In this document: one piece after another, positions 35,175-43,777 of the stretch
Numbering within the stretch: position 1 is the stretch's first letter
How the letters are laid out: the number at the start of each line of letters is the position of its first letter
DNA from: Novosphingobium meiothermophilum
GTDB taxonomy: Bacteria; Pseudomonadota; Alphaproteobacteria; Sphingomonadales; Sphingomonadaceae
NCBI RefSeq assembly: GCF_003171715.1
Contig: NZ_QGHL01000015.1
Coordinates: 1 to 64,000, forward strand
DNA: 64,000 nt
Reading direction: 5' to 3'
Made by a program: the position numbers and the translations under genes
The notes under the pieces: model-generated
Told to the model about the DNA's origin: nothing
What the model saw: only the letters and a program-made list of their open reading frames with translations
Databases searched by the model: none

Positions 35175-36259
35175 TGATCGAACACGATCACCGAACGGGC
35201 GGAATGGCCCTGCTTCATCTTCTCGAACCCGTCATTGATGGCAGACAGCGGGATGCGCTCGGCAATGATCGTATCGAGATCGAGCAGCCCGCGCATGTAG
35301 AAGTCGACAAGCCGCGGCAGGTCCACCGGGAAGTGGTTGCGGCCCATGATCGCGCCTTGCACCTTCTTGTCCGAAAGCAGGTCCATGGCTGAAAGGCCGA
35401 CCTTGTGGTTCAGCGGCATCATGCCGAGGATCGTGGCGGTGCCGCCGCGCCGCAGGGTGGCCACGGCAAGGTCGCCCGAAGCCGGACGTCCGACCGCCTC
35501 GATCGCATGATGCACGCCGCCCTTCGTCATTTCCACGATTTGCGCGGCGGCATCAGGCCCTGCATCCACGACGTCGGTCGCGCCAAGCTTTCTGGCAAGC
35601 TCGCGCTTTTCGGGCATGGGATCGACCGCGATGATCCGCCCTGCGCCTGCAATCTTTGCGGCATTTACCGTGGCAAGGCCCACTCCGCCGCAGCCCACCA
35701 CGCATACCGTCTCGCCGGGGGTTAGCTTGGCGGCATTGAACACTGCGCCCGCGCCGGTCGTCACCGCGCAGCCGATCACTGCCGCCCTGTCGAGCGGCAT
35801 GTCCGGGTTGATCGCCACGCAGGCATGTTCATGGACCAGCATCTGCTGCGCAAAGGCCGAAAGGTTGAGCATCTGGTTGACGGTGCTGCCATCATCCGTG
35901 CGCGTGAGGCGCGGTGGTTGTCCGGCGCCGCGTCGCGTGTCGCCGCCAAGGCAGAGCGACATGCGCCCGGTAACGCAGAACTCGCAGTGTCCGCAGAAGG
36001 CCGAAAGGCAGGTGACGACTGCATCTCCCGGCTTGACCGTGCGCACTTCCGCGCCGACGGCCTCGACGATCCCGGCCGCTTCATGCCCCGGCACGGCAGG
36101 CAGCGGGTGGGGATAGGCGCCTTCGATGAAATGCAGGTCCGAATGGCAAAGGCCGCAGGCGGCCGTGCGGATCAGCACTTCATGCGGGCCGGGGGCCGAG
36201 ACGGTGAGATCGTGAATCTCAAGCGGCTTGCCCGGTTCGACAAGGACGGCAGCTTTCAT
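35171..36259 (-). CDS. Zinc-dependent alcohol dehydrogenase
   Basis: This 362-residue medium-chain dehydrogenase has the catalytic-zinc ligands in CGLCHSD and GHEAAGIVEAVG, the structural-zinc cysteines in CGHCEFCVTGRMSLC (about 95-109) and the NAD(P)-binding GCGGVGLATVNAAKIAGAG. It resembles the class III/NDMA-type group that oxidises primary alcohols or formaldehyde-thiol adducts. The substrate is unknown. It sits between the ACAD11-like and kinase genes and overlaps the kinase by 4 bp. Confidence 0.92.
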   Translation of the reverse strand: MKAAVLVEPGKPLEIHDLTVSAPGPHEVLIRTAACGLCHSDLHFIEGAYPHPLPAVPGHEAAGIVEAVGAEVRTVKPGDAVVTCLSAFCGHCEFCVTGRMSLCLGGDTRRGAGQPPRLTRTDDGSTVNQMLNLSAFAQQMLVHEHACVAINPDMPLDRAAVIGCAVTTGAGAVFNAAKLTPGETVCVVGCGGVGLATVNAAKIAGAGRIIAVDPMPEKRELARKLGATDVVDAGPDAAAQIVEMTKGGVHHAIEAVGRPASGDLAVATLRRGGTATILGMMPLNHKVGLSAMDLLSDKKVQGAIMGRNHFPVDLPRLVDFYMRGLLDLDTIIAERIPLSAINDGFEKMKQGHSARSVIVFDQ

Positions 36260-36283
36260 GCGATACTCTCCCTTTCGTGCCGA

Positions 36284-37576
36284 TTATCGAGCCACGCCAA
36301 GATCGCCGGAACTGAAGCTGCGGTCATCGCTGGGCATATCGGCATGGCGGGCAAACTCGATGCGTGCGATGGCGCGTGCGTGCACCTCGTCCGGACCATC
36401 GGCCAGCCGCAGCGTGCGCTGGTGGGCATAGGCTTCGGCAAGGCCGAAGTCTTCCGAAACACCGCCGCCGCCATGGGCCTGAATGGCATCGTCGATGATC
36501 TTCAGCGCCATGCGCGGGGCCTGGACCTTGATCATGGCGATTTCGAGCGCGGCGGACTTGTTGCCCACCTTGTCCATCATGTCGGCGGCCTTGAGGCAGA
36601 GCAGGCGGGTCATCTCGATATCGATGCGGGCCTGGGCAATGCGCCATTCCCAGATCGAATGATCGGCCACCCGCTTGCCGAAGGCCACGCGCGATTGCAG
36701 GCGCTTTGCCATCTTGGCGATGGCTTCCTCGGCAACGCCAATGGTGCGCATGCAGTGGTGGATGCGGCCCGGCCCAAGGCGTCCTTGCGCGATTTCGAAG
36801 CCGCGCCCTTCGCCCAGCAGGATATTGGATGCGGGCACACGCACGTCCTTCATCACCACTTCCATGTGGCCGTGGGGCGCATCGTCATAGCCGAATACCG
36901 GCAGATGGCGCACCACCTCCACGCCCGGAGCATCGAGCGGCATGAGGATCATCGACTGCTGCTGGTGGCGCTTGGCCTCGAAATCTGTCTTGCCCATGAC
37001 GATGGCGATCTTGCAGCGCGGATCGCCCACGCCAGATGACCACCACTTGCGCCCGTTGATGACGTATTCGTCACCCTCGCGGCGGATCGAGGTTTCGATG
37101 TTGGTCGCATCGGACGAGGCGACCGCCGGTTCGGTCATCAGGAAAGCCGAGCGGATCTCGCCGTTCATCAGCGGGCGCAGCCACTGTTCCTTCTGTTCCA
37201 GCGTGCCATAGCGATGGAACACTTCCATGTTGCCGGTATCGGGGGCCGAGCAGTTGAAGACCTCGCTCGCCCAGCCGATGCGGCCCATTTCCTCGGCGCA
37301 GAGCGCATATTCAAGGTTGGTAAGGCCCGGCCCCTCGAACACGAAGCTCTCTTCCACGTGGTGGTGCCCGGCATTGCGCGGGGGCATGAACAGGTTCCAG
37401 ATGCCCGCGGCCTTGGCCTTGGCCTTCTCCTGCTCGACCGTCTGGAGCACCTTCCAAGGATCGCCTGCGGCTTTTTCGGCCTTGTATTCGCCGTGGCGGG
37501 GGCGGACGTTGTCTTCGATGAACTGGCGGACGCGGTCGCGCCAGTATTTCTGGCGGTCGGTCGGTTCGAAATCCAT
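36284..37576 (-). CDS. Acyl-CoA dehydrogenase of the ACAD10/11 type
   Basis: This 430-residue flavoenzyme carries the ACAD10/11-specific C-terminal motifs HGGGGVSED (about 368-376) and LADGPDEVH (about 391-399), which bind FAD and adenine. The N domain includes [13 protein letters not shown] and [11 protein letters not shown]. The related eukaryotic and bacterial enzymes act together with an APH-domain kinase in 4-hydroxy fatty-acid breakdown. The gene begins the second leftward segment after a 158-bp gap, with AGAGGAGAG before the ATG. Substrate assignment is inference. Confidence 0.9.
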   Translation of the reverse strand: MDFEPTDRQKYWRDRVRQFIEDNVRPRHGEYKAEKAAGDPWKVLQTVEQEKAKAKAAGIWNLFMPPRNAGHHHVEESFVFEGPGLTNLEYALCAEEMGRIGWASEVFNCSAPDTGNMEVFHRYGTLEQKEQWLRPLMNGEIRSAFLMTEPAVASSDATNIETSIRREGDEYVINGRKWWSSGVGDPRCKIAIVMGKTDFEAKRHQQQSMILMPLDAPGVEVVRHLPVFGYDDAPHGHMEVVMKDVRVPASNILLGEGRGFEIAQGRLGPGRIHHCMRTIGVAEEAIAKMAKRLQSRVAFGKRVADHSIWEWRIAQARIDIEMTRLLCLKAADMMDKVGNKSAALEIAMIKVQAPRMALKIIDDAIQAHGGGGVSEDFGLAEAYAHQRTLRLADGPDEVHARAIARIEFARHADMPSDDRSFSSGDLGVAR

Positions 37577-37734
37577 GAGCCTCTCCTCTGATGCCCGGCA
37601 GTGTTCAACGGGCAGGCGGTTAATTCAAGTGAAAATTAAGTGATCGGTTAAGCGGTGTCGTTGATCTGGCGCATGGCGCGGGGGGCGGCAAGCCGCATTC
37701 CTGCTCCGAATCCCCTGCCTTCCGCCGGACACCG

Positions 37735-39210
37735 TCAGGGATGCAGCCCCGACGCATCCGGATCGGCCCGCGCCACCGAATCGAGCCGCGCCAGCCGCGC
37801 CTCGTGTGCTGCGCGATCGATCGGGAAGCGCCGGACGATCAGCGCCGTCAGCGTGGCAAGCGTGGCTATGCAGGCCACATAGGCAAGGCTCAGCCGATAG
37901 GTCACATCGGGCAGGACATCGGCAGGCGGCGTGTTGGCTCCAAGGCCGGCAAAACTCAGCAGCAGGCCCGAAATGAACACGCCCATACCGCCGGCGCACT
38001 TGCTGGCAAGAAATGCGCCTGCCGAAAGCGTTCCTTCGGATCGCCGCCCGGTTTCCTCTTCCGAGGCTTCGACTACATCGGCCACCATTGACCAGAGCGT
38101 CATGGTTCCGGTCACGGTGAAGGTGTTCGAAGTGAGCGTGCAGGCGAACATGGCGGCAAGTGCGGGGGTGGTGCCATCCGGCGCCCACAAGCCCAGCCAG
38201 CGCAGCAGCAGCGGACCTGCCCAGAACACCATGCCCAGCGGCACCATGCGCATCACCGTCCCCGCCTTGCCCCAGCGCTTCTGTGCGCGCCCGACCAGCA
38301 GCGATGCCCCCACCACGCTCGCGAACAGCAGGAACGGAAAGGCCTTGAGTGCGGTGGGCGTGAACTTCCACACATAGAGATAGAGGTAATTGGACAGCGC
38401 AAAGGTGATGCCCTGTGCCGTGAGGGCAGCGGCAATTGCGCCCATCACGATGAGGCAGGCGGGATGGGCAAAGCTTTCGCGGATTTCGCCGAGCGAGGCG
38501 AGAGCGCTCTTGCGCGGACCGGCCTGTTCGGGCGGCGATCCGGCCACCCACCGGTGCTGGCCGATGGCTGAAGCCAGCACGCAAAGTGCCATAAGTCCAG
38601 CTCCGAACAGCCCGAAATTGCGGTAGCCTTCGCGCGCCAGCATGGCATTGGGCAGGAACACGCCATAGGCCAACAGCAGCATCAGCAATCCGCCGCCCCA
38701 GGAAAACAGGAAGCGGAACCGCGTCAGCCGGGTGCGCTGATCGTAATCGCGGGTGATTTCGGGGATCAGCGCCGCCGATGGCACTTCGCACATGGCCACC
38801 AGCGCTCGCACGAGGATTGCCGAGAACAGCAGCACGGCAAAGCTCGGCTCTCCCACCGGAGACCACAGGAATGCCCATGCCAGAGCCAGCGGAATCGGGG
38901 CGAGGTAGAGAAATGGCAGACGCCGCCCCCATGCGGTGCGGGTGCGGTCGCTGAAATGGCCGACGACCGGATCGATCAGCCCATCGAAAACCAGCGCGAT
39001 CAGCAGGGCAAGGCTGACGAGCCGCGCGTCCATGCCCAGCACCTGATTATAGAACAGCAGCAGAAAGGTGGCAAAACCGCTGTCCTTTACGCCATAGGCG
39101 ACGCTGCCCAGACCGTTGAACAAGGCAAGACGAGTGGGCACGCGTCCGGCAACCGGGATGGCCGGTGCCGCAATGGCACGGGCGGAGGTGGTCGGTCCGG
39201 CCATTGTCAT
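37735..39210 (-). CDS. MFS transporter of the GPH (MelB-like) cation symporter type
   Basis: This 491-residue integral membrane protein has about 12 hydrophobic segments. It shows the GPH-type signature KDSGFATFLLLFYNQVLG in the first helix region, the DPVVGHFSDRTRTAWGRR loop between helices 2 and 3, and YGVFLPNAMLA in the middle. Members co-transport sugars, glucuronides or other small molecules with Na+ or H+. Its neighbours suggest import of a catabolic substrate such as an acid or terpenoid, but this is inferred. The ATG overlaps the SDR stop by 4 bp. Confidence 0.92.
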   Translation of the reverse strand: MTMAGPTTSARAIAAPAIPVAGRVPTRLALFNGLGSVAYGVKDSGFATFLLLFYNQVLGMDARLVSLALLIALVFDGLIDPVVGHFSDRTRTAWGRRLPFLYLAPIPLALAWAFLWSPVGEPSFAVLLFSAILVRALVAMCEVPSAALIPEITRDYDQRTRLTRFRFLFSWGGGLLMLLLAYGVFLPNAMLAREGYRNFGLFGAGLMALCVLASAIGQHRWVAGSPPEQAGPRKSALASLGEIRESFAHPACLIVMGAIAAALTAQGITFALSNYLYLYVWKFTPTALKAFPFLLFASVVGASLLVGRAQKRWGKAGTVMRMVPLGMVFWAGPLLLRWLGLWAPDGTTPALAAMFACTLTSNTFTVTGTMTLWSMVADVVEASEEETGRRSEGTLSAGAFLASKCAGGMGVFISGLLLSFAGLGANTPPADVLPDVTYRLSLAYVACIATLATLTALIVRRFPIDRAAHEARLARLDSVARADPDASGLHP

Positions 39211-40055
39211 TCGGCCTTCGCACCCTCGGCCATCTGCTCCAGCGCTTCGAACAGGCCGGGCGTTTCGGGATCCCAGCTGTGCCGGGGACCAAGCGTGATG
39301 CCCCCATCGACCAGCAGCGATGTGCCCGTAACAAAGCCCGCGGCCTCGCTGGCGAGGAACAGGACGGCCTGCGCGATGTCATCGGCCTGTCCGCCGCGCG
39401 CCACGGGCTGAGCCTGCGCAGACATCATGGCGATGGCAGCCTTGGCCTGCGCTTCCAGCGCTTCGGGCATATTCAGCGCGCGCGTGAAGATATTGGTGTT
39501 GATGAAGCCGGGCTGCACGGCGTTCACCCTGATCTGGTGCCTGGCAAGATCAGCGGCTGCCACCTTGGTCAGGTGCAGCACGCCCGCCTTGGCAACGGCA
39601 TAGGCCGTGGGCGAATAGCCCGGCCCGATCGCGGCGACGCTCGACGTGTTGACGAACGAGGCGCCCTTGCGCCCGATCATGTGCGGCACGGCATAGCGGA
39701 TGCCGAAGGCCACCGAACGCAGCAGCAGGTCCATCGTGCGGTCCCAGCCGTCAGGTTCGATCTCGTCGATGGGCGCGCGGTCACCGCCTGCGCCCGCATT
39801 GTTGAACACGCTGTCGATCCCGCCAGTTTCGGCTGCGGCGCGGTCCATCAATGCCTTGATGTCCTCGGTTCGGGTCACATCGCAGCGGGCGGTCCGGATC
39901 GTGCCGTTCGAGGCCGCCGCGGTTTCGGCAAGGCCCGCCTCGTCGATATCGGCCGCATAGACGATGGCCCCTTCGACGGCGAATGCCAGCGCGGTGGCGC
40001 GCCCGATTCCCGATGCCGCACCGGTCACGACGACCGTCTTGCCGTTGAATCGCAT
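39207..40055 (-). CDS. SDR-family oxidoreductase
   Basis: This 282-residue classical short-chain dehydrogenase has the TGxxxGIG cofactor motif at VVTGAASGIGRAT (about 8-20), the NNAG of the fold (VFNNAGAGGD) and the Ser-Tyr-Lys catalytic residues in SSVAAIGPGYSPTAYAVAKAG. D40 of the YAADIDE segment suggests NAD(H) preference. It is the first gene of a leftward operon and overlaps the MFS gene. The shared 194-bp region with the rightward acyl-CoA dehydrogenase operon holds a LiuR-like site. Confidence 0.92.
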   Translation of the reverse strand: MRFNGKTVVVTGAASGIGRATALAFAVEGAIVYAADIDEAGLAETAAASNGTIRTARCDVTRTEDIKALMDRAAAETGGIDSVFNNAGAGGDRAPIDEIEPDGWDRTMDLLLRSVAFGIRYAVPHMIGRKGASFVNTSSVAAIGPGYSPTAYAVAKAGVLHLTKVAAADLARHQIRVNAVQPGFINTNIFTRALNMPEALEAQAKAAIAMMSAQAQPVARGGQADDIAQAVLFLASEAAGFVTGTSLLVDGGITLGPRHSWDPETPGLFEALEQMAEGAKAE

Positions 40056-40082
40056 CCCTCTCTCCAGCGCTTGTCATATCGT

Positions 40083-40142
40083 TTTACGTTTGCGTCAGCT
40101 TAGGCGCGAAAGGTCATGCGTCAATGCCGATGCGCTTGACGC
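40083..40142. promoter_or_regulatory. LiuR-like inverted repeats in a divergent promoter
   Basis: TTTACGTTTGCGTCAG (40083-40098) is an imperfect inverted repeat resembling the TTTACG-n4-CGTAAA/CGTCAA motif of MerR-family LiuR regulators. A second pair, GCGTCAA (40118-40124) and TTGACGC (40136-40142), shares the same half-site. Both sit in the 194-bp gap between two divergent catabolic operons. No LiuR gene is visible in the window, so this is a prediction. Confidence 0.4.
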
Positions 40143-40249
40143 TACGGCATGCTTGGCTTGCCCCAAAGCGCAGGAAAGCTGCCGAAAATCCACGCTTGCC
40201 AGCGGCGTGCGACTCGCTTTAACCTTGCGATTAAGAGAGGAGCACAGAC

Positions 40250-41422
40250 ATGTCCGACCTTGATGCCTTCCGCGCCGAAATCCGCGCGTGGCTTGAAGAA
40301 AACTGTCCTGCCGAAATGCGCGAACCGGTCCGAGACGAGGCCGATGTGTGCTGGGGCGGGCGCAATTTCCGGTTCAAGAACGAAGCCCAGAAGATCTGGC
40401 TCGAACGCTGCGTGGCCAAGGGCTACACCGTGCCCGATTGGCCCAAGCCCTATGGCGGTGCAGGCATGTCTCCGGCCGAGGCCAAGGTCTGGCGCGAGGA
40501 GTGCGCGCGCATCGGGGCGCGCCCACCGCTCTCCAGCTTCGGCATCTGGATGCTTGGCCCCGCGCTGCTCAAGTTCGGCACCGAGGAGCAGAAGGCCCAC
40601 TACCTGAACCAGATCGCCCGCGGGGAAATCCGCTGGTGTCAGGGCTATTCCGAGCCGGGTTCGGGTTCGGACCTCGTCAGCTTGCAGACCTTCGGTGAAG
40701 ACAAGGGCGATCACTGGGTGGTCAACGGCCAGAAGATCTGGACATCCTATGCCGACAAGGCGGACTGGATCTTCTGCCTTGTGCGGACTGACAAGACGAA
40801 CAAGTATCAGGGCATCAGCTTTCTGCTGTTCGACATGACAACGCCCGGCGTCACGACTCGCCCGATCAAGCTCATCAGCGGCAATTCTCCGTTCTGCGAA
40901 ACCTTTTTCGACAATGTGGTGGTGCCCAAGAACCAGATCGTGGGCGAGGTGAACCGCGGCTGGGACGTGGCCAAGTATCTGCTCGGCCACGAGCGCGAGA
41001 TGATTTCGGGCGCGGGCGGGGGCGACCGCCTCAATGCCATCGGCGCAGTGGCGGCCCGCAATGCAGGGGCGCACGGGCTGGAGGATCCCATCCTGCGGGC
41101 GGAACTGGCGATGTTCGATGTCGACGCGTTGGCCTATGCCTGCATGGGCGAGAAGTTCCTTGATGAAGCCAAGGTGGGCAAGGCCCATCCCGCGCAGCCC
41201 AACATGATGAAGTATGCCGGGACCGAACTGAACAAGCGGCGCCACGAACTACTGATGGCAGCGGGCGGCGCGACTGCGCTGGAATGGGAGAGCGAGCGCA
41301 CCAATGGCGGCACGCCCGCGCGTTCGTGGCTGCGCACCAAGGCCAACTCGATCGAGGGGGGCACCAGCGAGGTCATGCTCAACGTCATTTCCAAACGCAT
41401 TCTCGAACTGCCGGGGGCCTGA
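40250..41422 (+). CDS. Acyl-CoA dehydrogenase, larger subunit type
   Basis: This 390-residue acyl-CoA dehydrogenase-like flavoprotein has the typical middle FAD-binding segment QGYSEPGSGSDL (about 128-139) and the C-terminal IEGGTSEVMLNVISKRILELP. It resembles the FadE29/ChsE2-type alpha subunits that form heterotetramers with a neighbouring beta subunit. The second dehydrogenase follows after one small gene. The substrate could be a fatty, aromatic-side-chain or steroid-like acyl-CoA; the sequence alone does not decide. A strong AGAGAGGAG precedes the ATG. Confidence 0.9.
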   Translation: MSDLDAFRAEIRAWLEENCPAEMREPVRDEADVCWGGRNFRFKNEAQKIWLERCVAKGYTVPDWPKPYGGAGMSPAEAKVWREECARIGARPPLSSFGIWMLGPALLKFGTEEQKAHYLNQIARGEIRWCQGYSEPGSGSDLVSLQTFGEDKGDHWVVNGQKIWTSYADKADWIFCLVRTDKTNKYQGISFLLFDMTTPGVTTRPIKLISGNSPFCETFFDNVVVPKNQIVGEVNRGWDVAKYLLGHEREMISGAGGGDRLNAIGAVAARNAGAHGLEDPILRAELAMFDVDALAYACMGEKFLDEAKVGKAHPAQPNMMKYAGTELNKRRHELLMAAGGATALEWESERTNGGTPARSWLRTKANSIEGGTSEVMLNVISKRILELPGA

Positions 41423-41425
41423 TCG

Positions 41426-41689
41426 ATGTCTGAGATTTTCCTCAGCGAAGAGGACGAAGATCGGCTGAAAGAGGCTGCGTTAAGAAAAGTTTTGCTTGCA
41501 TTAACGGCTACATTTGTTGCGCAGTCAAATGATCCGAGTGCTTCCCTCGAAAAAATCAGAAGCTTAGCGAAGGGATTGGCCGAAAAAGGAAATTATTCAG
41601 GCGAAGAGATCGTTAATGAATACTCAATCGCACACATATCTTCGGTAGTGGATATGTTCTTGGATCAAATCAAGTTAGGTGGAGCATAA
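41426..41689 (+). CDS. AT-rich 87-residue protein between two acyl-CoA dehydrogenases
   Basis: I do not recognise a family. The protein is acidic and mostly helical, with an amphipathic core (DEDRLKEAALRKVLLALTATF, then SLEKIRSLAKGLAEKG) and no signal peptide, cysteine pair or membrane segment. It starts 3 bp after one dehydrogenase and ends 3 bp before the next, so it must be cotranscribed. Codon use and base composition are clearly AT-richer than its neighbours, which points to recent acquisition or relaxed selection. A role as an adaptor or inhibitor of the heteromeric dehydrogenase is only a guess. Confidence 0.75.
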   Translation: MSEIFLSEEDEDRLKEAALRKVLLALTATFVAQSNDPSASLEKIRSLAKGLAEKGNYSGEEIVNEYSIAHISSVVDMFLDQIKLGGA

Positions 41690-41692
41690 TCC

Positions 41693-42832
41693 ATGCCGCT
41701 TTACCACACCGAAGATCAGGCCATGCTGGCCGAGACCGTCACCGGCTTCATGGCCGATGAAGGCGCGATCAAGAAGCAGTTGCGCCATTTCCGCGACATG
41801 AACTGTCAGGATGGCTTCGGCCATGCCTTGTGGAAGCAGTTTGCCGAAATGGGCCTTACCGGAATGCTCGCCAGCGAGGCCGATGGCGGGATGGCGATGG
41901 GCCATGTCGAGGCCGGGATCGTGCTCAAGGAAATCGGGCGCAATCTCACGCCTTCGCCGTTCCTGACGACCTCGGTCATGGGTGTTACCGCGCTTTCGGG
42001 CGGATCGGATGATCTGCGCGGCCGCTGGCTTCCGGGCGTGATCGCGGGCGAAAGCGTGCTTGCCGTGGCCGTCGATGAAAGCCCCAAGCACCGTCCCGAA
42101 CGCATTGCCTGCAAGGCAGAAAGGGCAGGCAATGGCTTCCGTCTTCAGGGACGCAAGGCGTTTGTCGTGCATGGTGCATCGGCCGATGCCATCATCGTGG
42201 CCGCGCGCACTTCGGGCAGCGACAGCGACGTTGACGGCATTACCCTGTTCGCCGTGCCGAAGGATGCCGCCGGCCTCTCTCACGAAAACCTGCGTCTGGT
42301 CGACAGCGCAATGGCCAGCAACGTGACGTTCGATAATGTCGAGCTGGATGGCGATTGCGTGATCGGTGAGGTTGATGGCGGGCGCGAACTTTTGAACAAG
42401 GTGCTGCGCGCAGGGCGCATTGGCGCCGCGGCCGAACTGACCGGGGTCGGTCAGGGCGCATTCGGCATTACCACCGCCTATCTCAAGACGCGCAAGCAGT
42501 TTGGCCAGCTGATCGGCGAGTTTCAGGCGCTCCAGCATCGCGCGGCGCATCTCTATTCCGAACTGGAGATTGCCGAAGCAGCCGTCATCAAGGCGCAGCA
42601 ACTGCTTGATGGCAATTCGGAAAGAGCCGATCTCATGACCTCGGTCGCCAAGGCCAAGGCTTCGAAGGCGTGCAATCTGGCCGTGCGCGAAGGCGTGCAG
42701 ATGCATGGCGGCGTGGGCATGACCGATGAATACGACATCGGCCTTTACATGAAGCGCGACCGTGCGCTGGCCGAGTTCATGGGCGATCAATACTATCACG
42801 CCGAACGCGTGGCGCAGCTCAGCGGCTATTGA
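41693..42832 (+). CDS. Acyl-CoA dehydrogenase, smaller subunit type
   Basis: This 379-residue protein has the acyl-CoA dehydrogenase fold, with a middle domain around VDESPKHRPER and a C-terminal HGGVGMTDEYDIGLYMKRDRA segment followed by AEFMGDQYYH. The segment where the catalytic glutamate sits in classical members is not conserved, like the FadE28/ChsE1-type subunits of heterotetrameric enzymes. It therefore probably pairs with the dehydrogenase at 40250-41422. It is the third gene of a rightward operon. Confidence 0.88.
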   Translation: MPLYHTEDQAMLAETVTGFMADEGAIKKQLRHFRDMNCQDGFGHALWKQFAEMGLTGMLASEADGGMAMGHVEAGIVLKEIGRNLTPSPFLTTSVMGVTALSGGSDDLRGRWLPGVIAGESVLAVAVDESPKHRPERIACKAERAGNGFRLQGRKAFVVHGASADAIIVAARTSGSDSDVDGITLFAVPKDAAGLSHENLRLVDSAMASNVTFDNVELDGDCVIGEVDGGRELLNKVLRAGRIGAAAELTGVGQGAFGITTAYLKTRKQFGQLIGEFQALQHRAAHLYSELEIAEAAVIKAQQLLDGNSERADLMTSVAKAKASKACNLAVREGVQMHGGVGMTDEYDIGLYMKRDRALAEFMGDQYYHAERVAQLSGY

Positions 42833-42846
42833 TCGAAAAAGCGGTT

Positions 42847-42874
42847 CTCCCCCGCTGCCGCGGCGCCGGGGGAG
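42847..42874. repeat. GC-rich hairpin between acyl-CoA dehydrogenase and SDR genes
   Basis: CTCCCCCG (42847-42854) pairs perfectly with CGGGGGAG (42867-42874) over a 12-nt loop. It has no T-tract, so it may be an attenuator or a repeated intergenic element rather than a terminator. It occupies the 113-bp gap that separates the two genes. Confidence 0.45.
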
Positions 42875-42945
42875 GGCGCGCTTCAATCTAGTGCTGGCGA
42901 TGGCACACCCCGGACCGGAACAACCGGCCAGCAAGGGAACGGGAC

Positions 42946-43749
42946 ATGGATTTTACCAAGCTTTTCAGCCTTGAAGGGCGTATCGCGGTTGTTACCGGCG
43001 GTTCGCGCGGGATTGGCGAGATGATTGCCGAGGGCTTCATCGCGGCAGGCTGCGCGCGGGTTTACATCACGGCGCGCAAGGCCGCTGTGGTCGAGGAGAC
43101 CGCAGCGCGGCTGGGTGAGCGCTGCATTGCCCTGCCTGGCGACATTTCGAACCTTGCCGGGATCGAGCAGCTTGCCGCCGATCTGGCCGCCCGCGAGGAA
43201 AAGATCGACATTCTGGTGAACAATGCCGGGGCTGCGTGGGGCGCCGATTTCGAGGACTTTCCGGAGATTGGCTGGGACAAGGTCATGGACCTCAATGTCA
43301 AGACGCCGTTCTTTCTCACGCAGAAGCTTCATGGCCTGCTCAAGGCGGCGGCGAGCGCGGATCAGCCGGCCAAGGTCATCAACATCGCCTCGGTCGATGG
43401 TCTTCGCGTGAACCCTTGGGAAACCTACAGCTATCAGGCGTCGAAATCGGCGCTGGTTCATCTCACGCGCCGCATGGCCGCGCGGCTTATCAAGGACCGG
43501 ATCGTCGCAAGCTGCATTTGTCCCGGTGCGTTTCCTTCGGAAATGAACAAGGCTGCGGCGAAAAAGCCCGAAGAGTCGGCAAAGGGCATCCCGTCAAAGA
43601 GGATCGGCACGATCGAAGACATGGCGGGCGGCGCAATCTATCTTGCCAGCCGTGCCGGTGATTACGTCGTCGGCACGCCGTTGCCTATCGATGGCGGCAT
43701 CGTCAACGCATGGATTCCCGAAAACGCGATCGATCCGACCGGGCACTGA
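42946..43749 (+). CDS. SDR-family oxidoreductase
   Basis: This 267-residue short-chain dehydrogenase has the VVTGGSRGIGEM motif (about 15-26), the NNAGAAWG fold motif and the active-site YSYQASKSAL. The loop after beta-2 (ITARK) suggests NADP(H) preference. It may act on a hydroxyacyl intermediate of the same pathway as the upstream acyl-CoA dehydrogenases, but the substrate is not clear. It is rightward with a 113-bp gap containing a hairpin, so it could also have its own promoter. It converges on gmk. Confidence 0.88.
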   Translation: MDFTKLFSLEGRIAVVTGGSRGIGEMIAEGFIAAGCARVYITARKAAVVEETAARLGERCIALPGDISNLAGIEQLAADLAAREEKIDILVNNAGAAWGADFEDFPEIGWDKVMDLNVKTPFFLTQKLHGLLKAAASADQPAKVINIASVDGLRVNPWETYSYQASKSALVHLTRRMAARLIKDRIVASCICPGAFPSEMNKAAAKKPEESAKGIPSKRIGTIEDMAGGAIYLASRAGDYVVGTPLPIDGGIVNAWIPENAIDPTGH

Positions 43750-43777
43750 TTGCGCGGGGCACGCCCCCATCGGGCGA

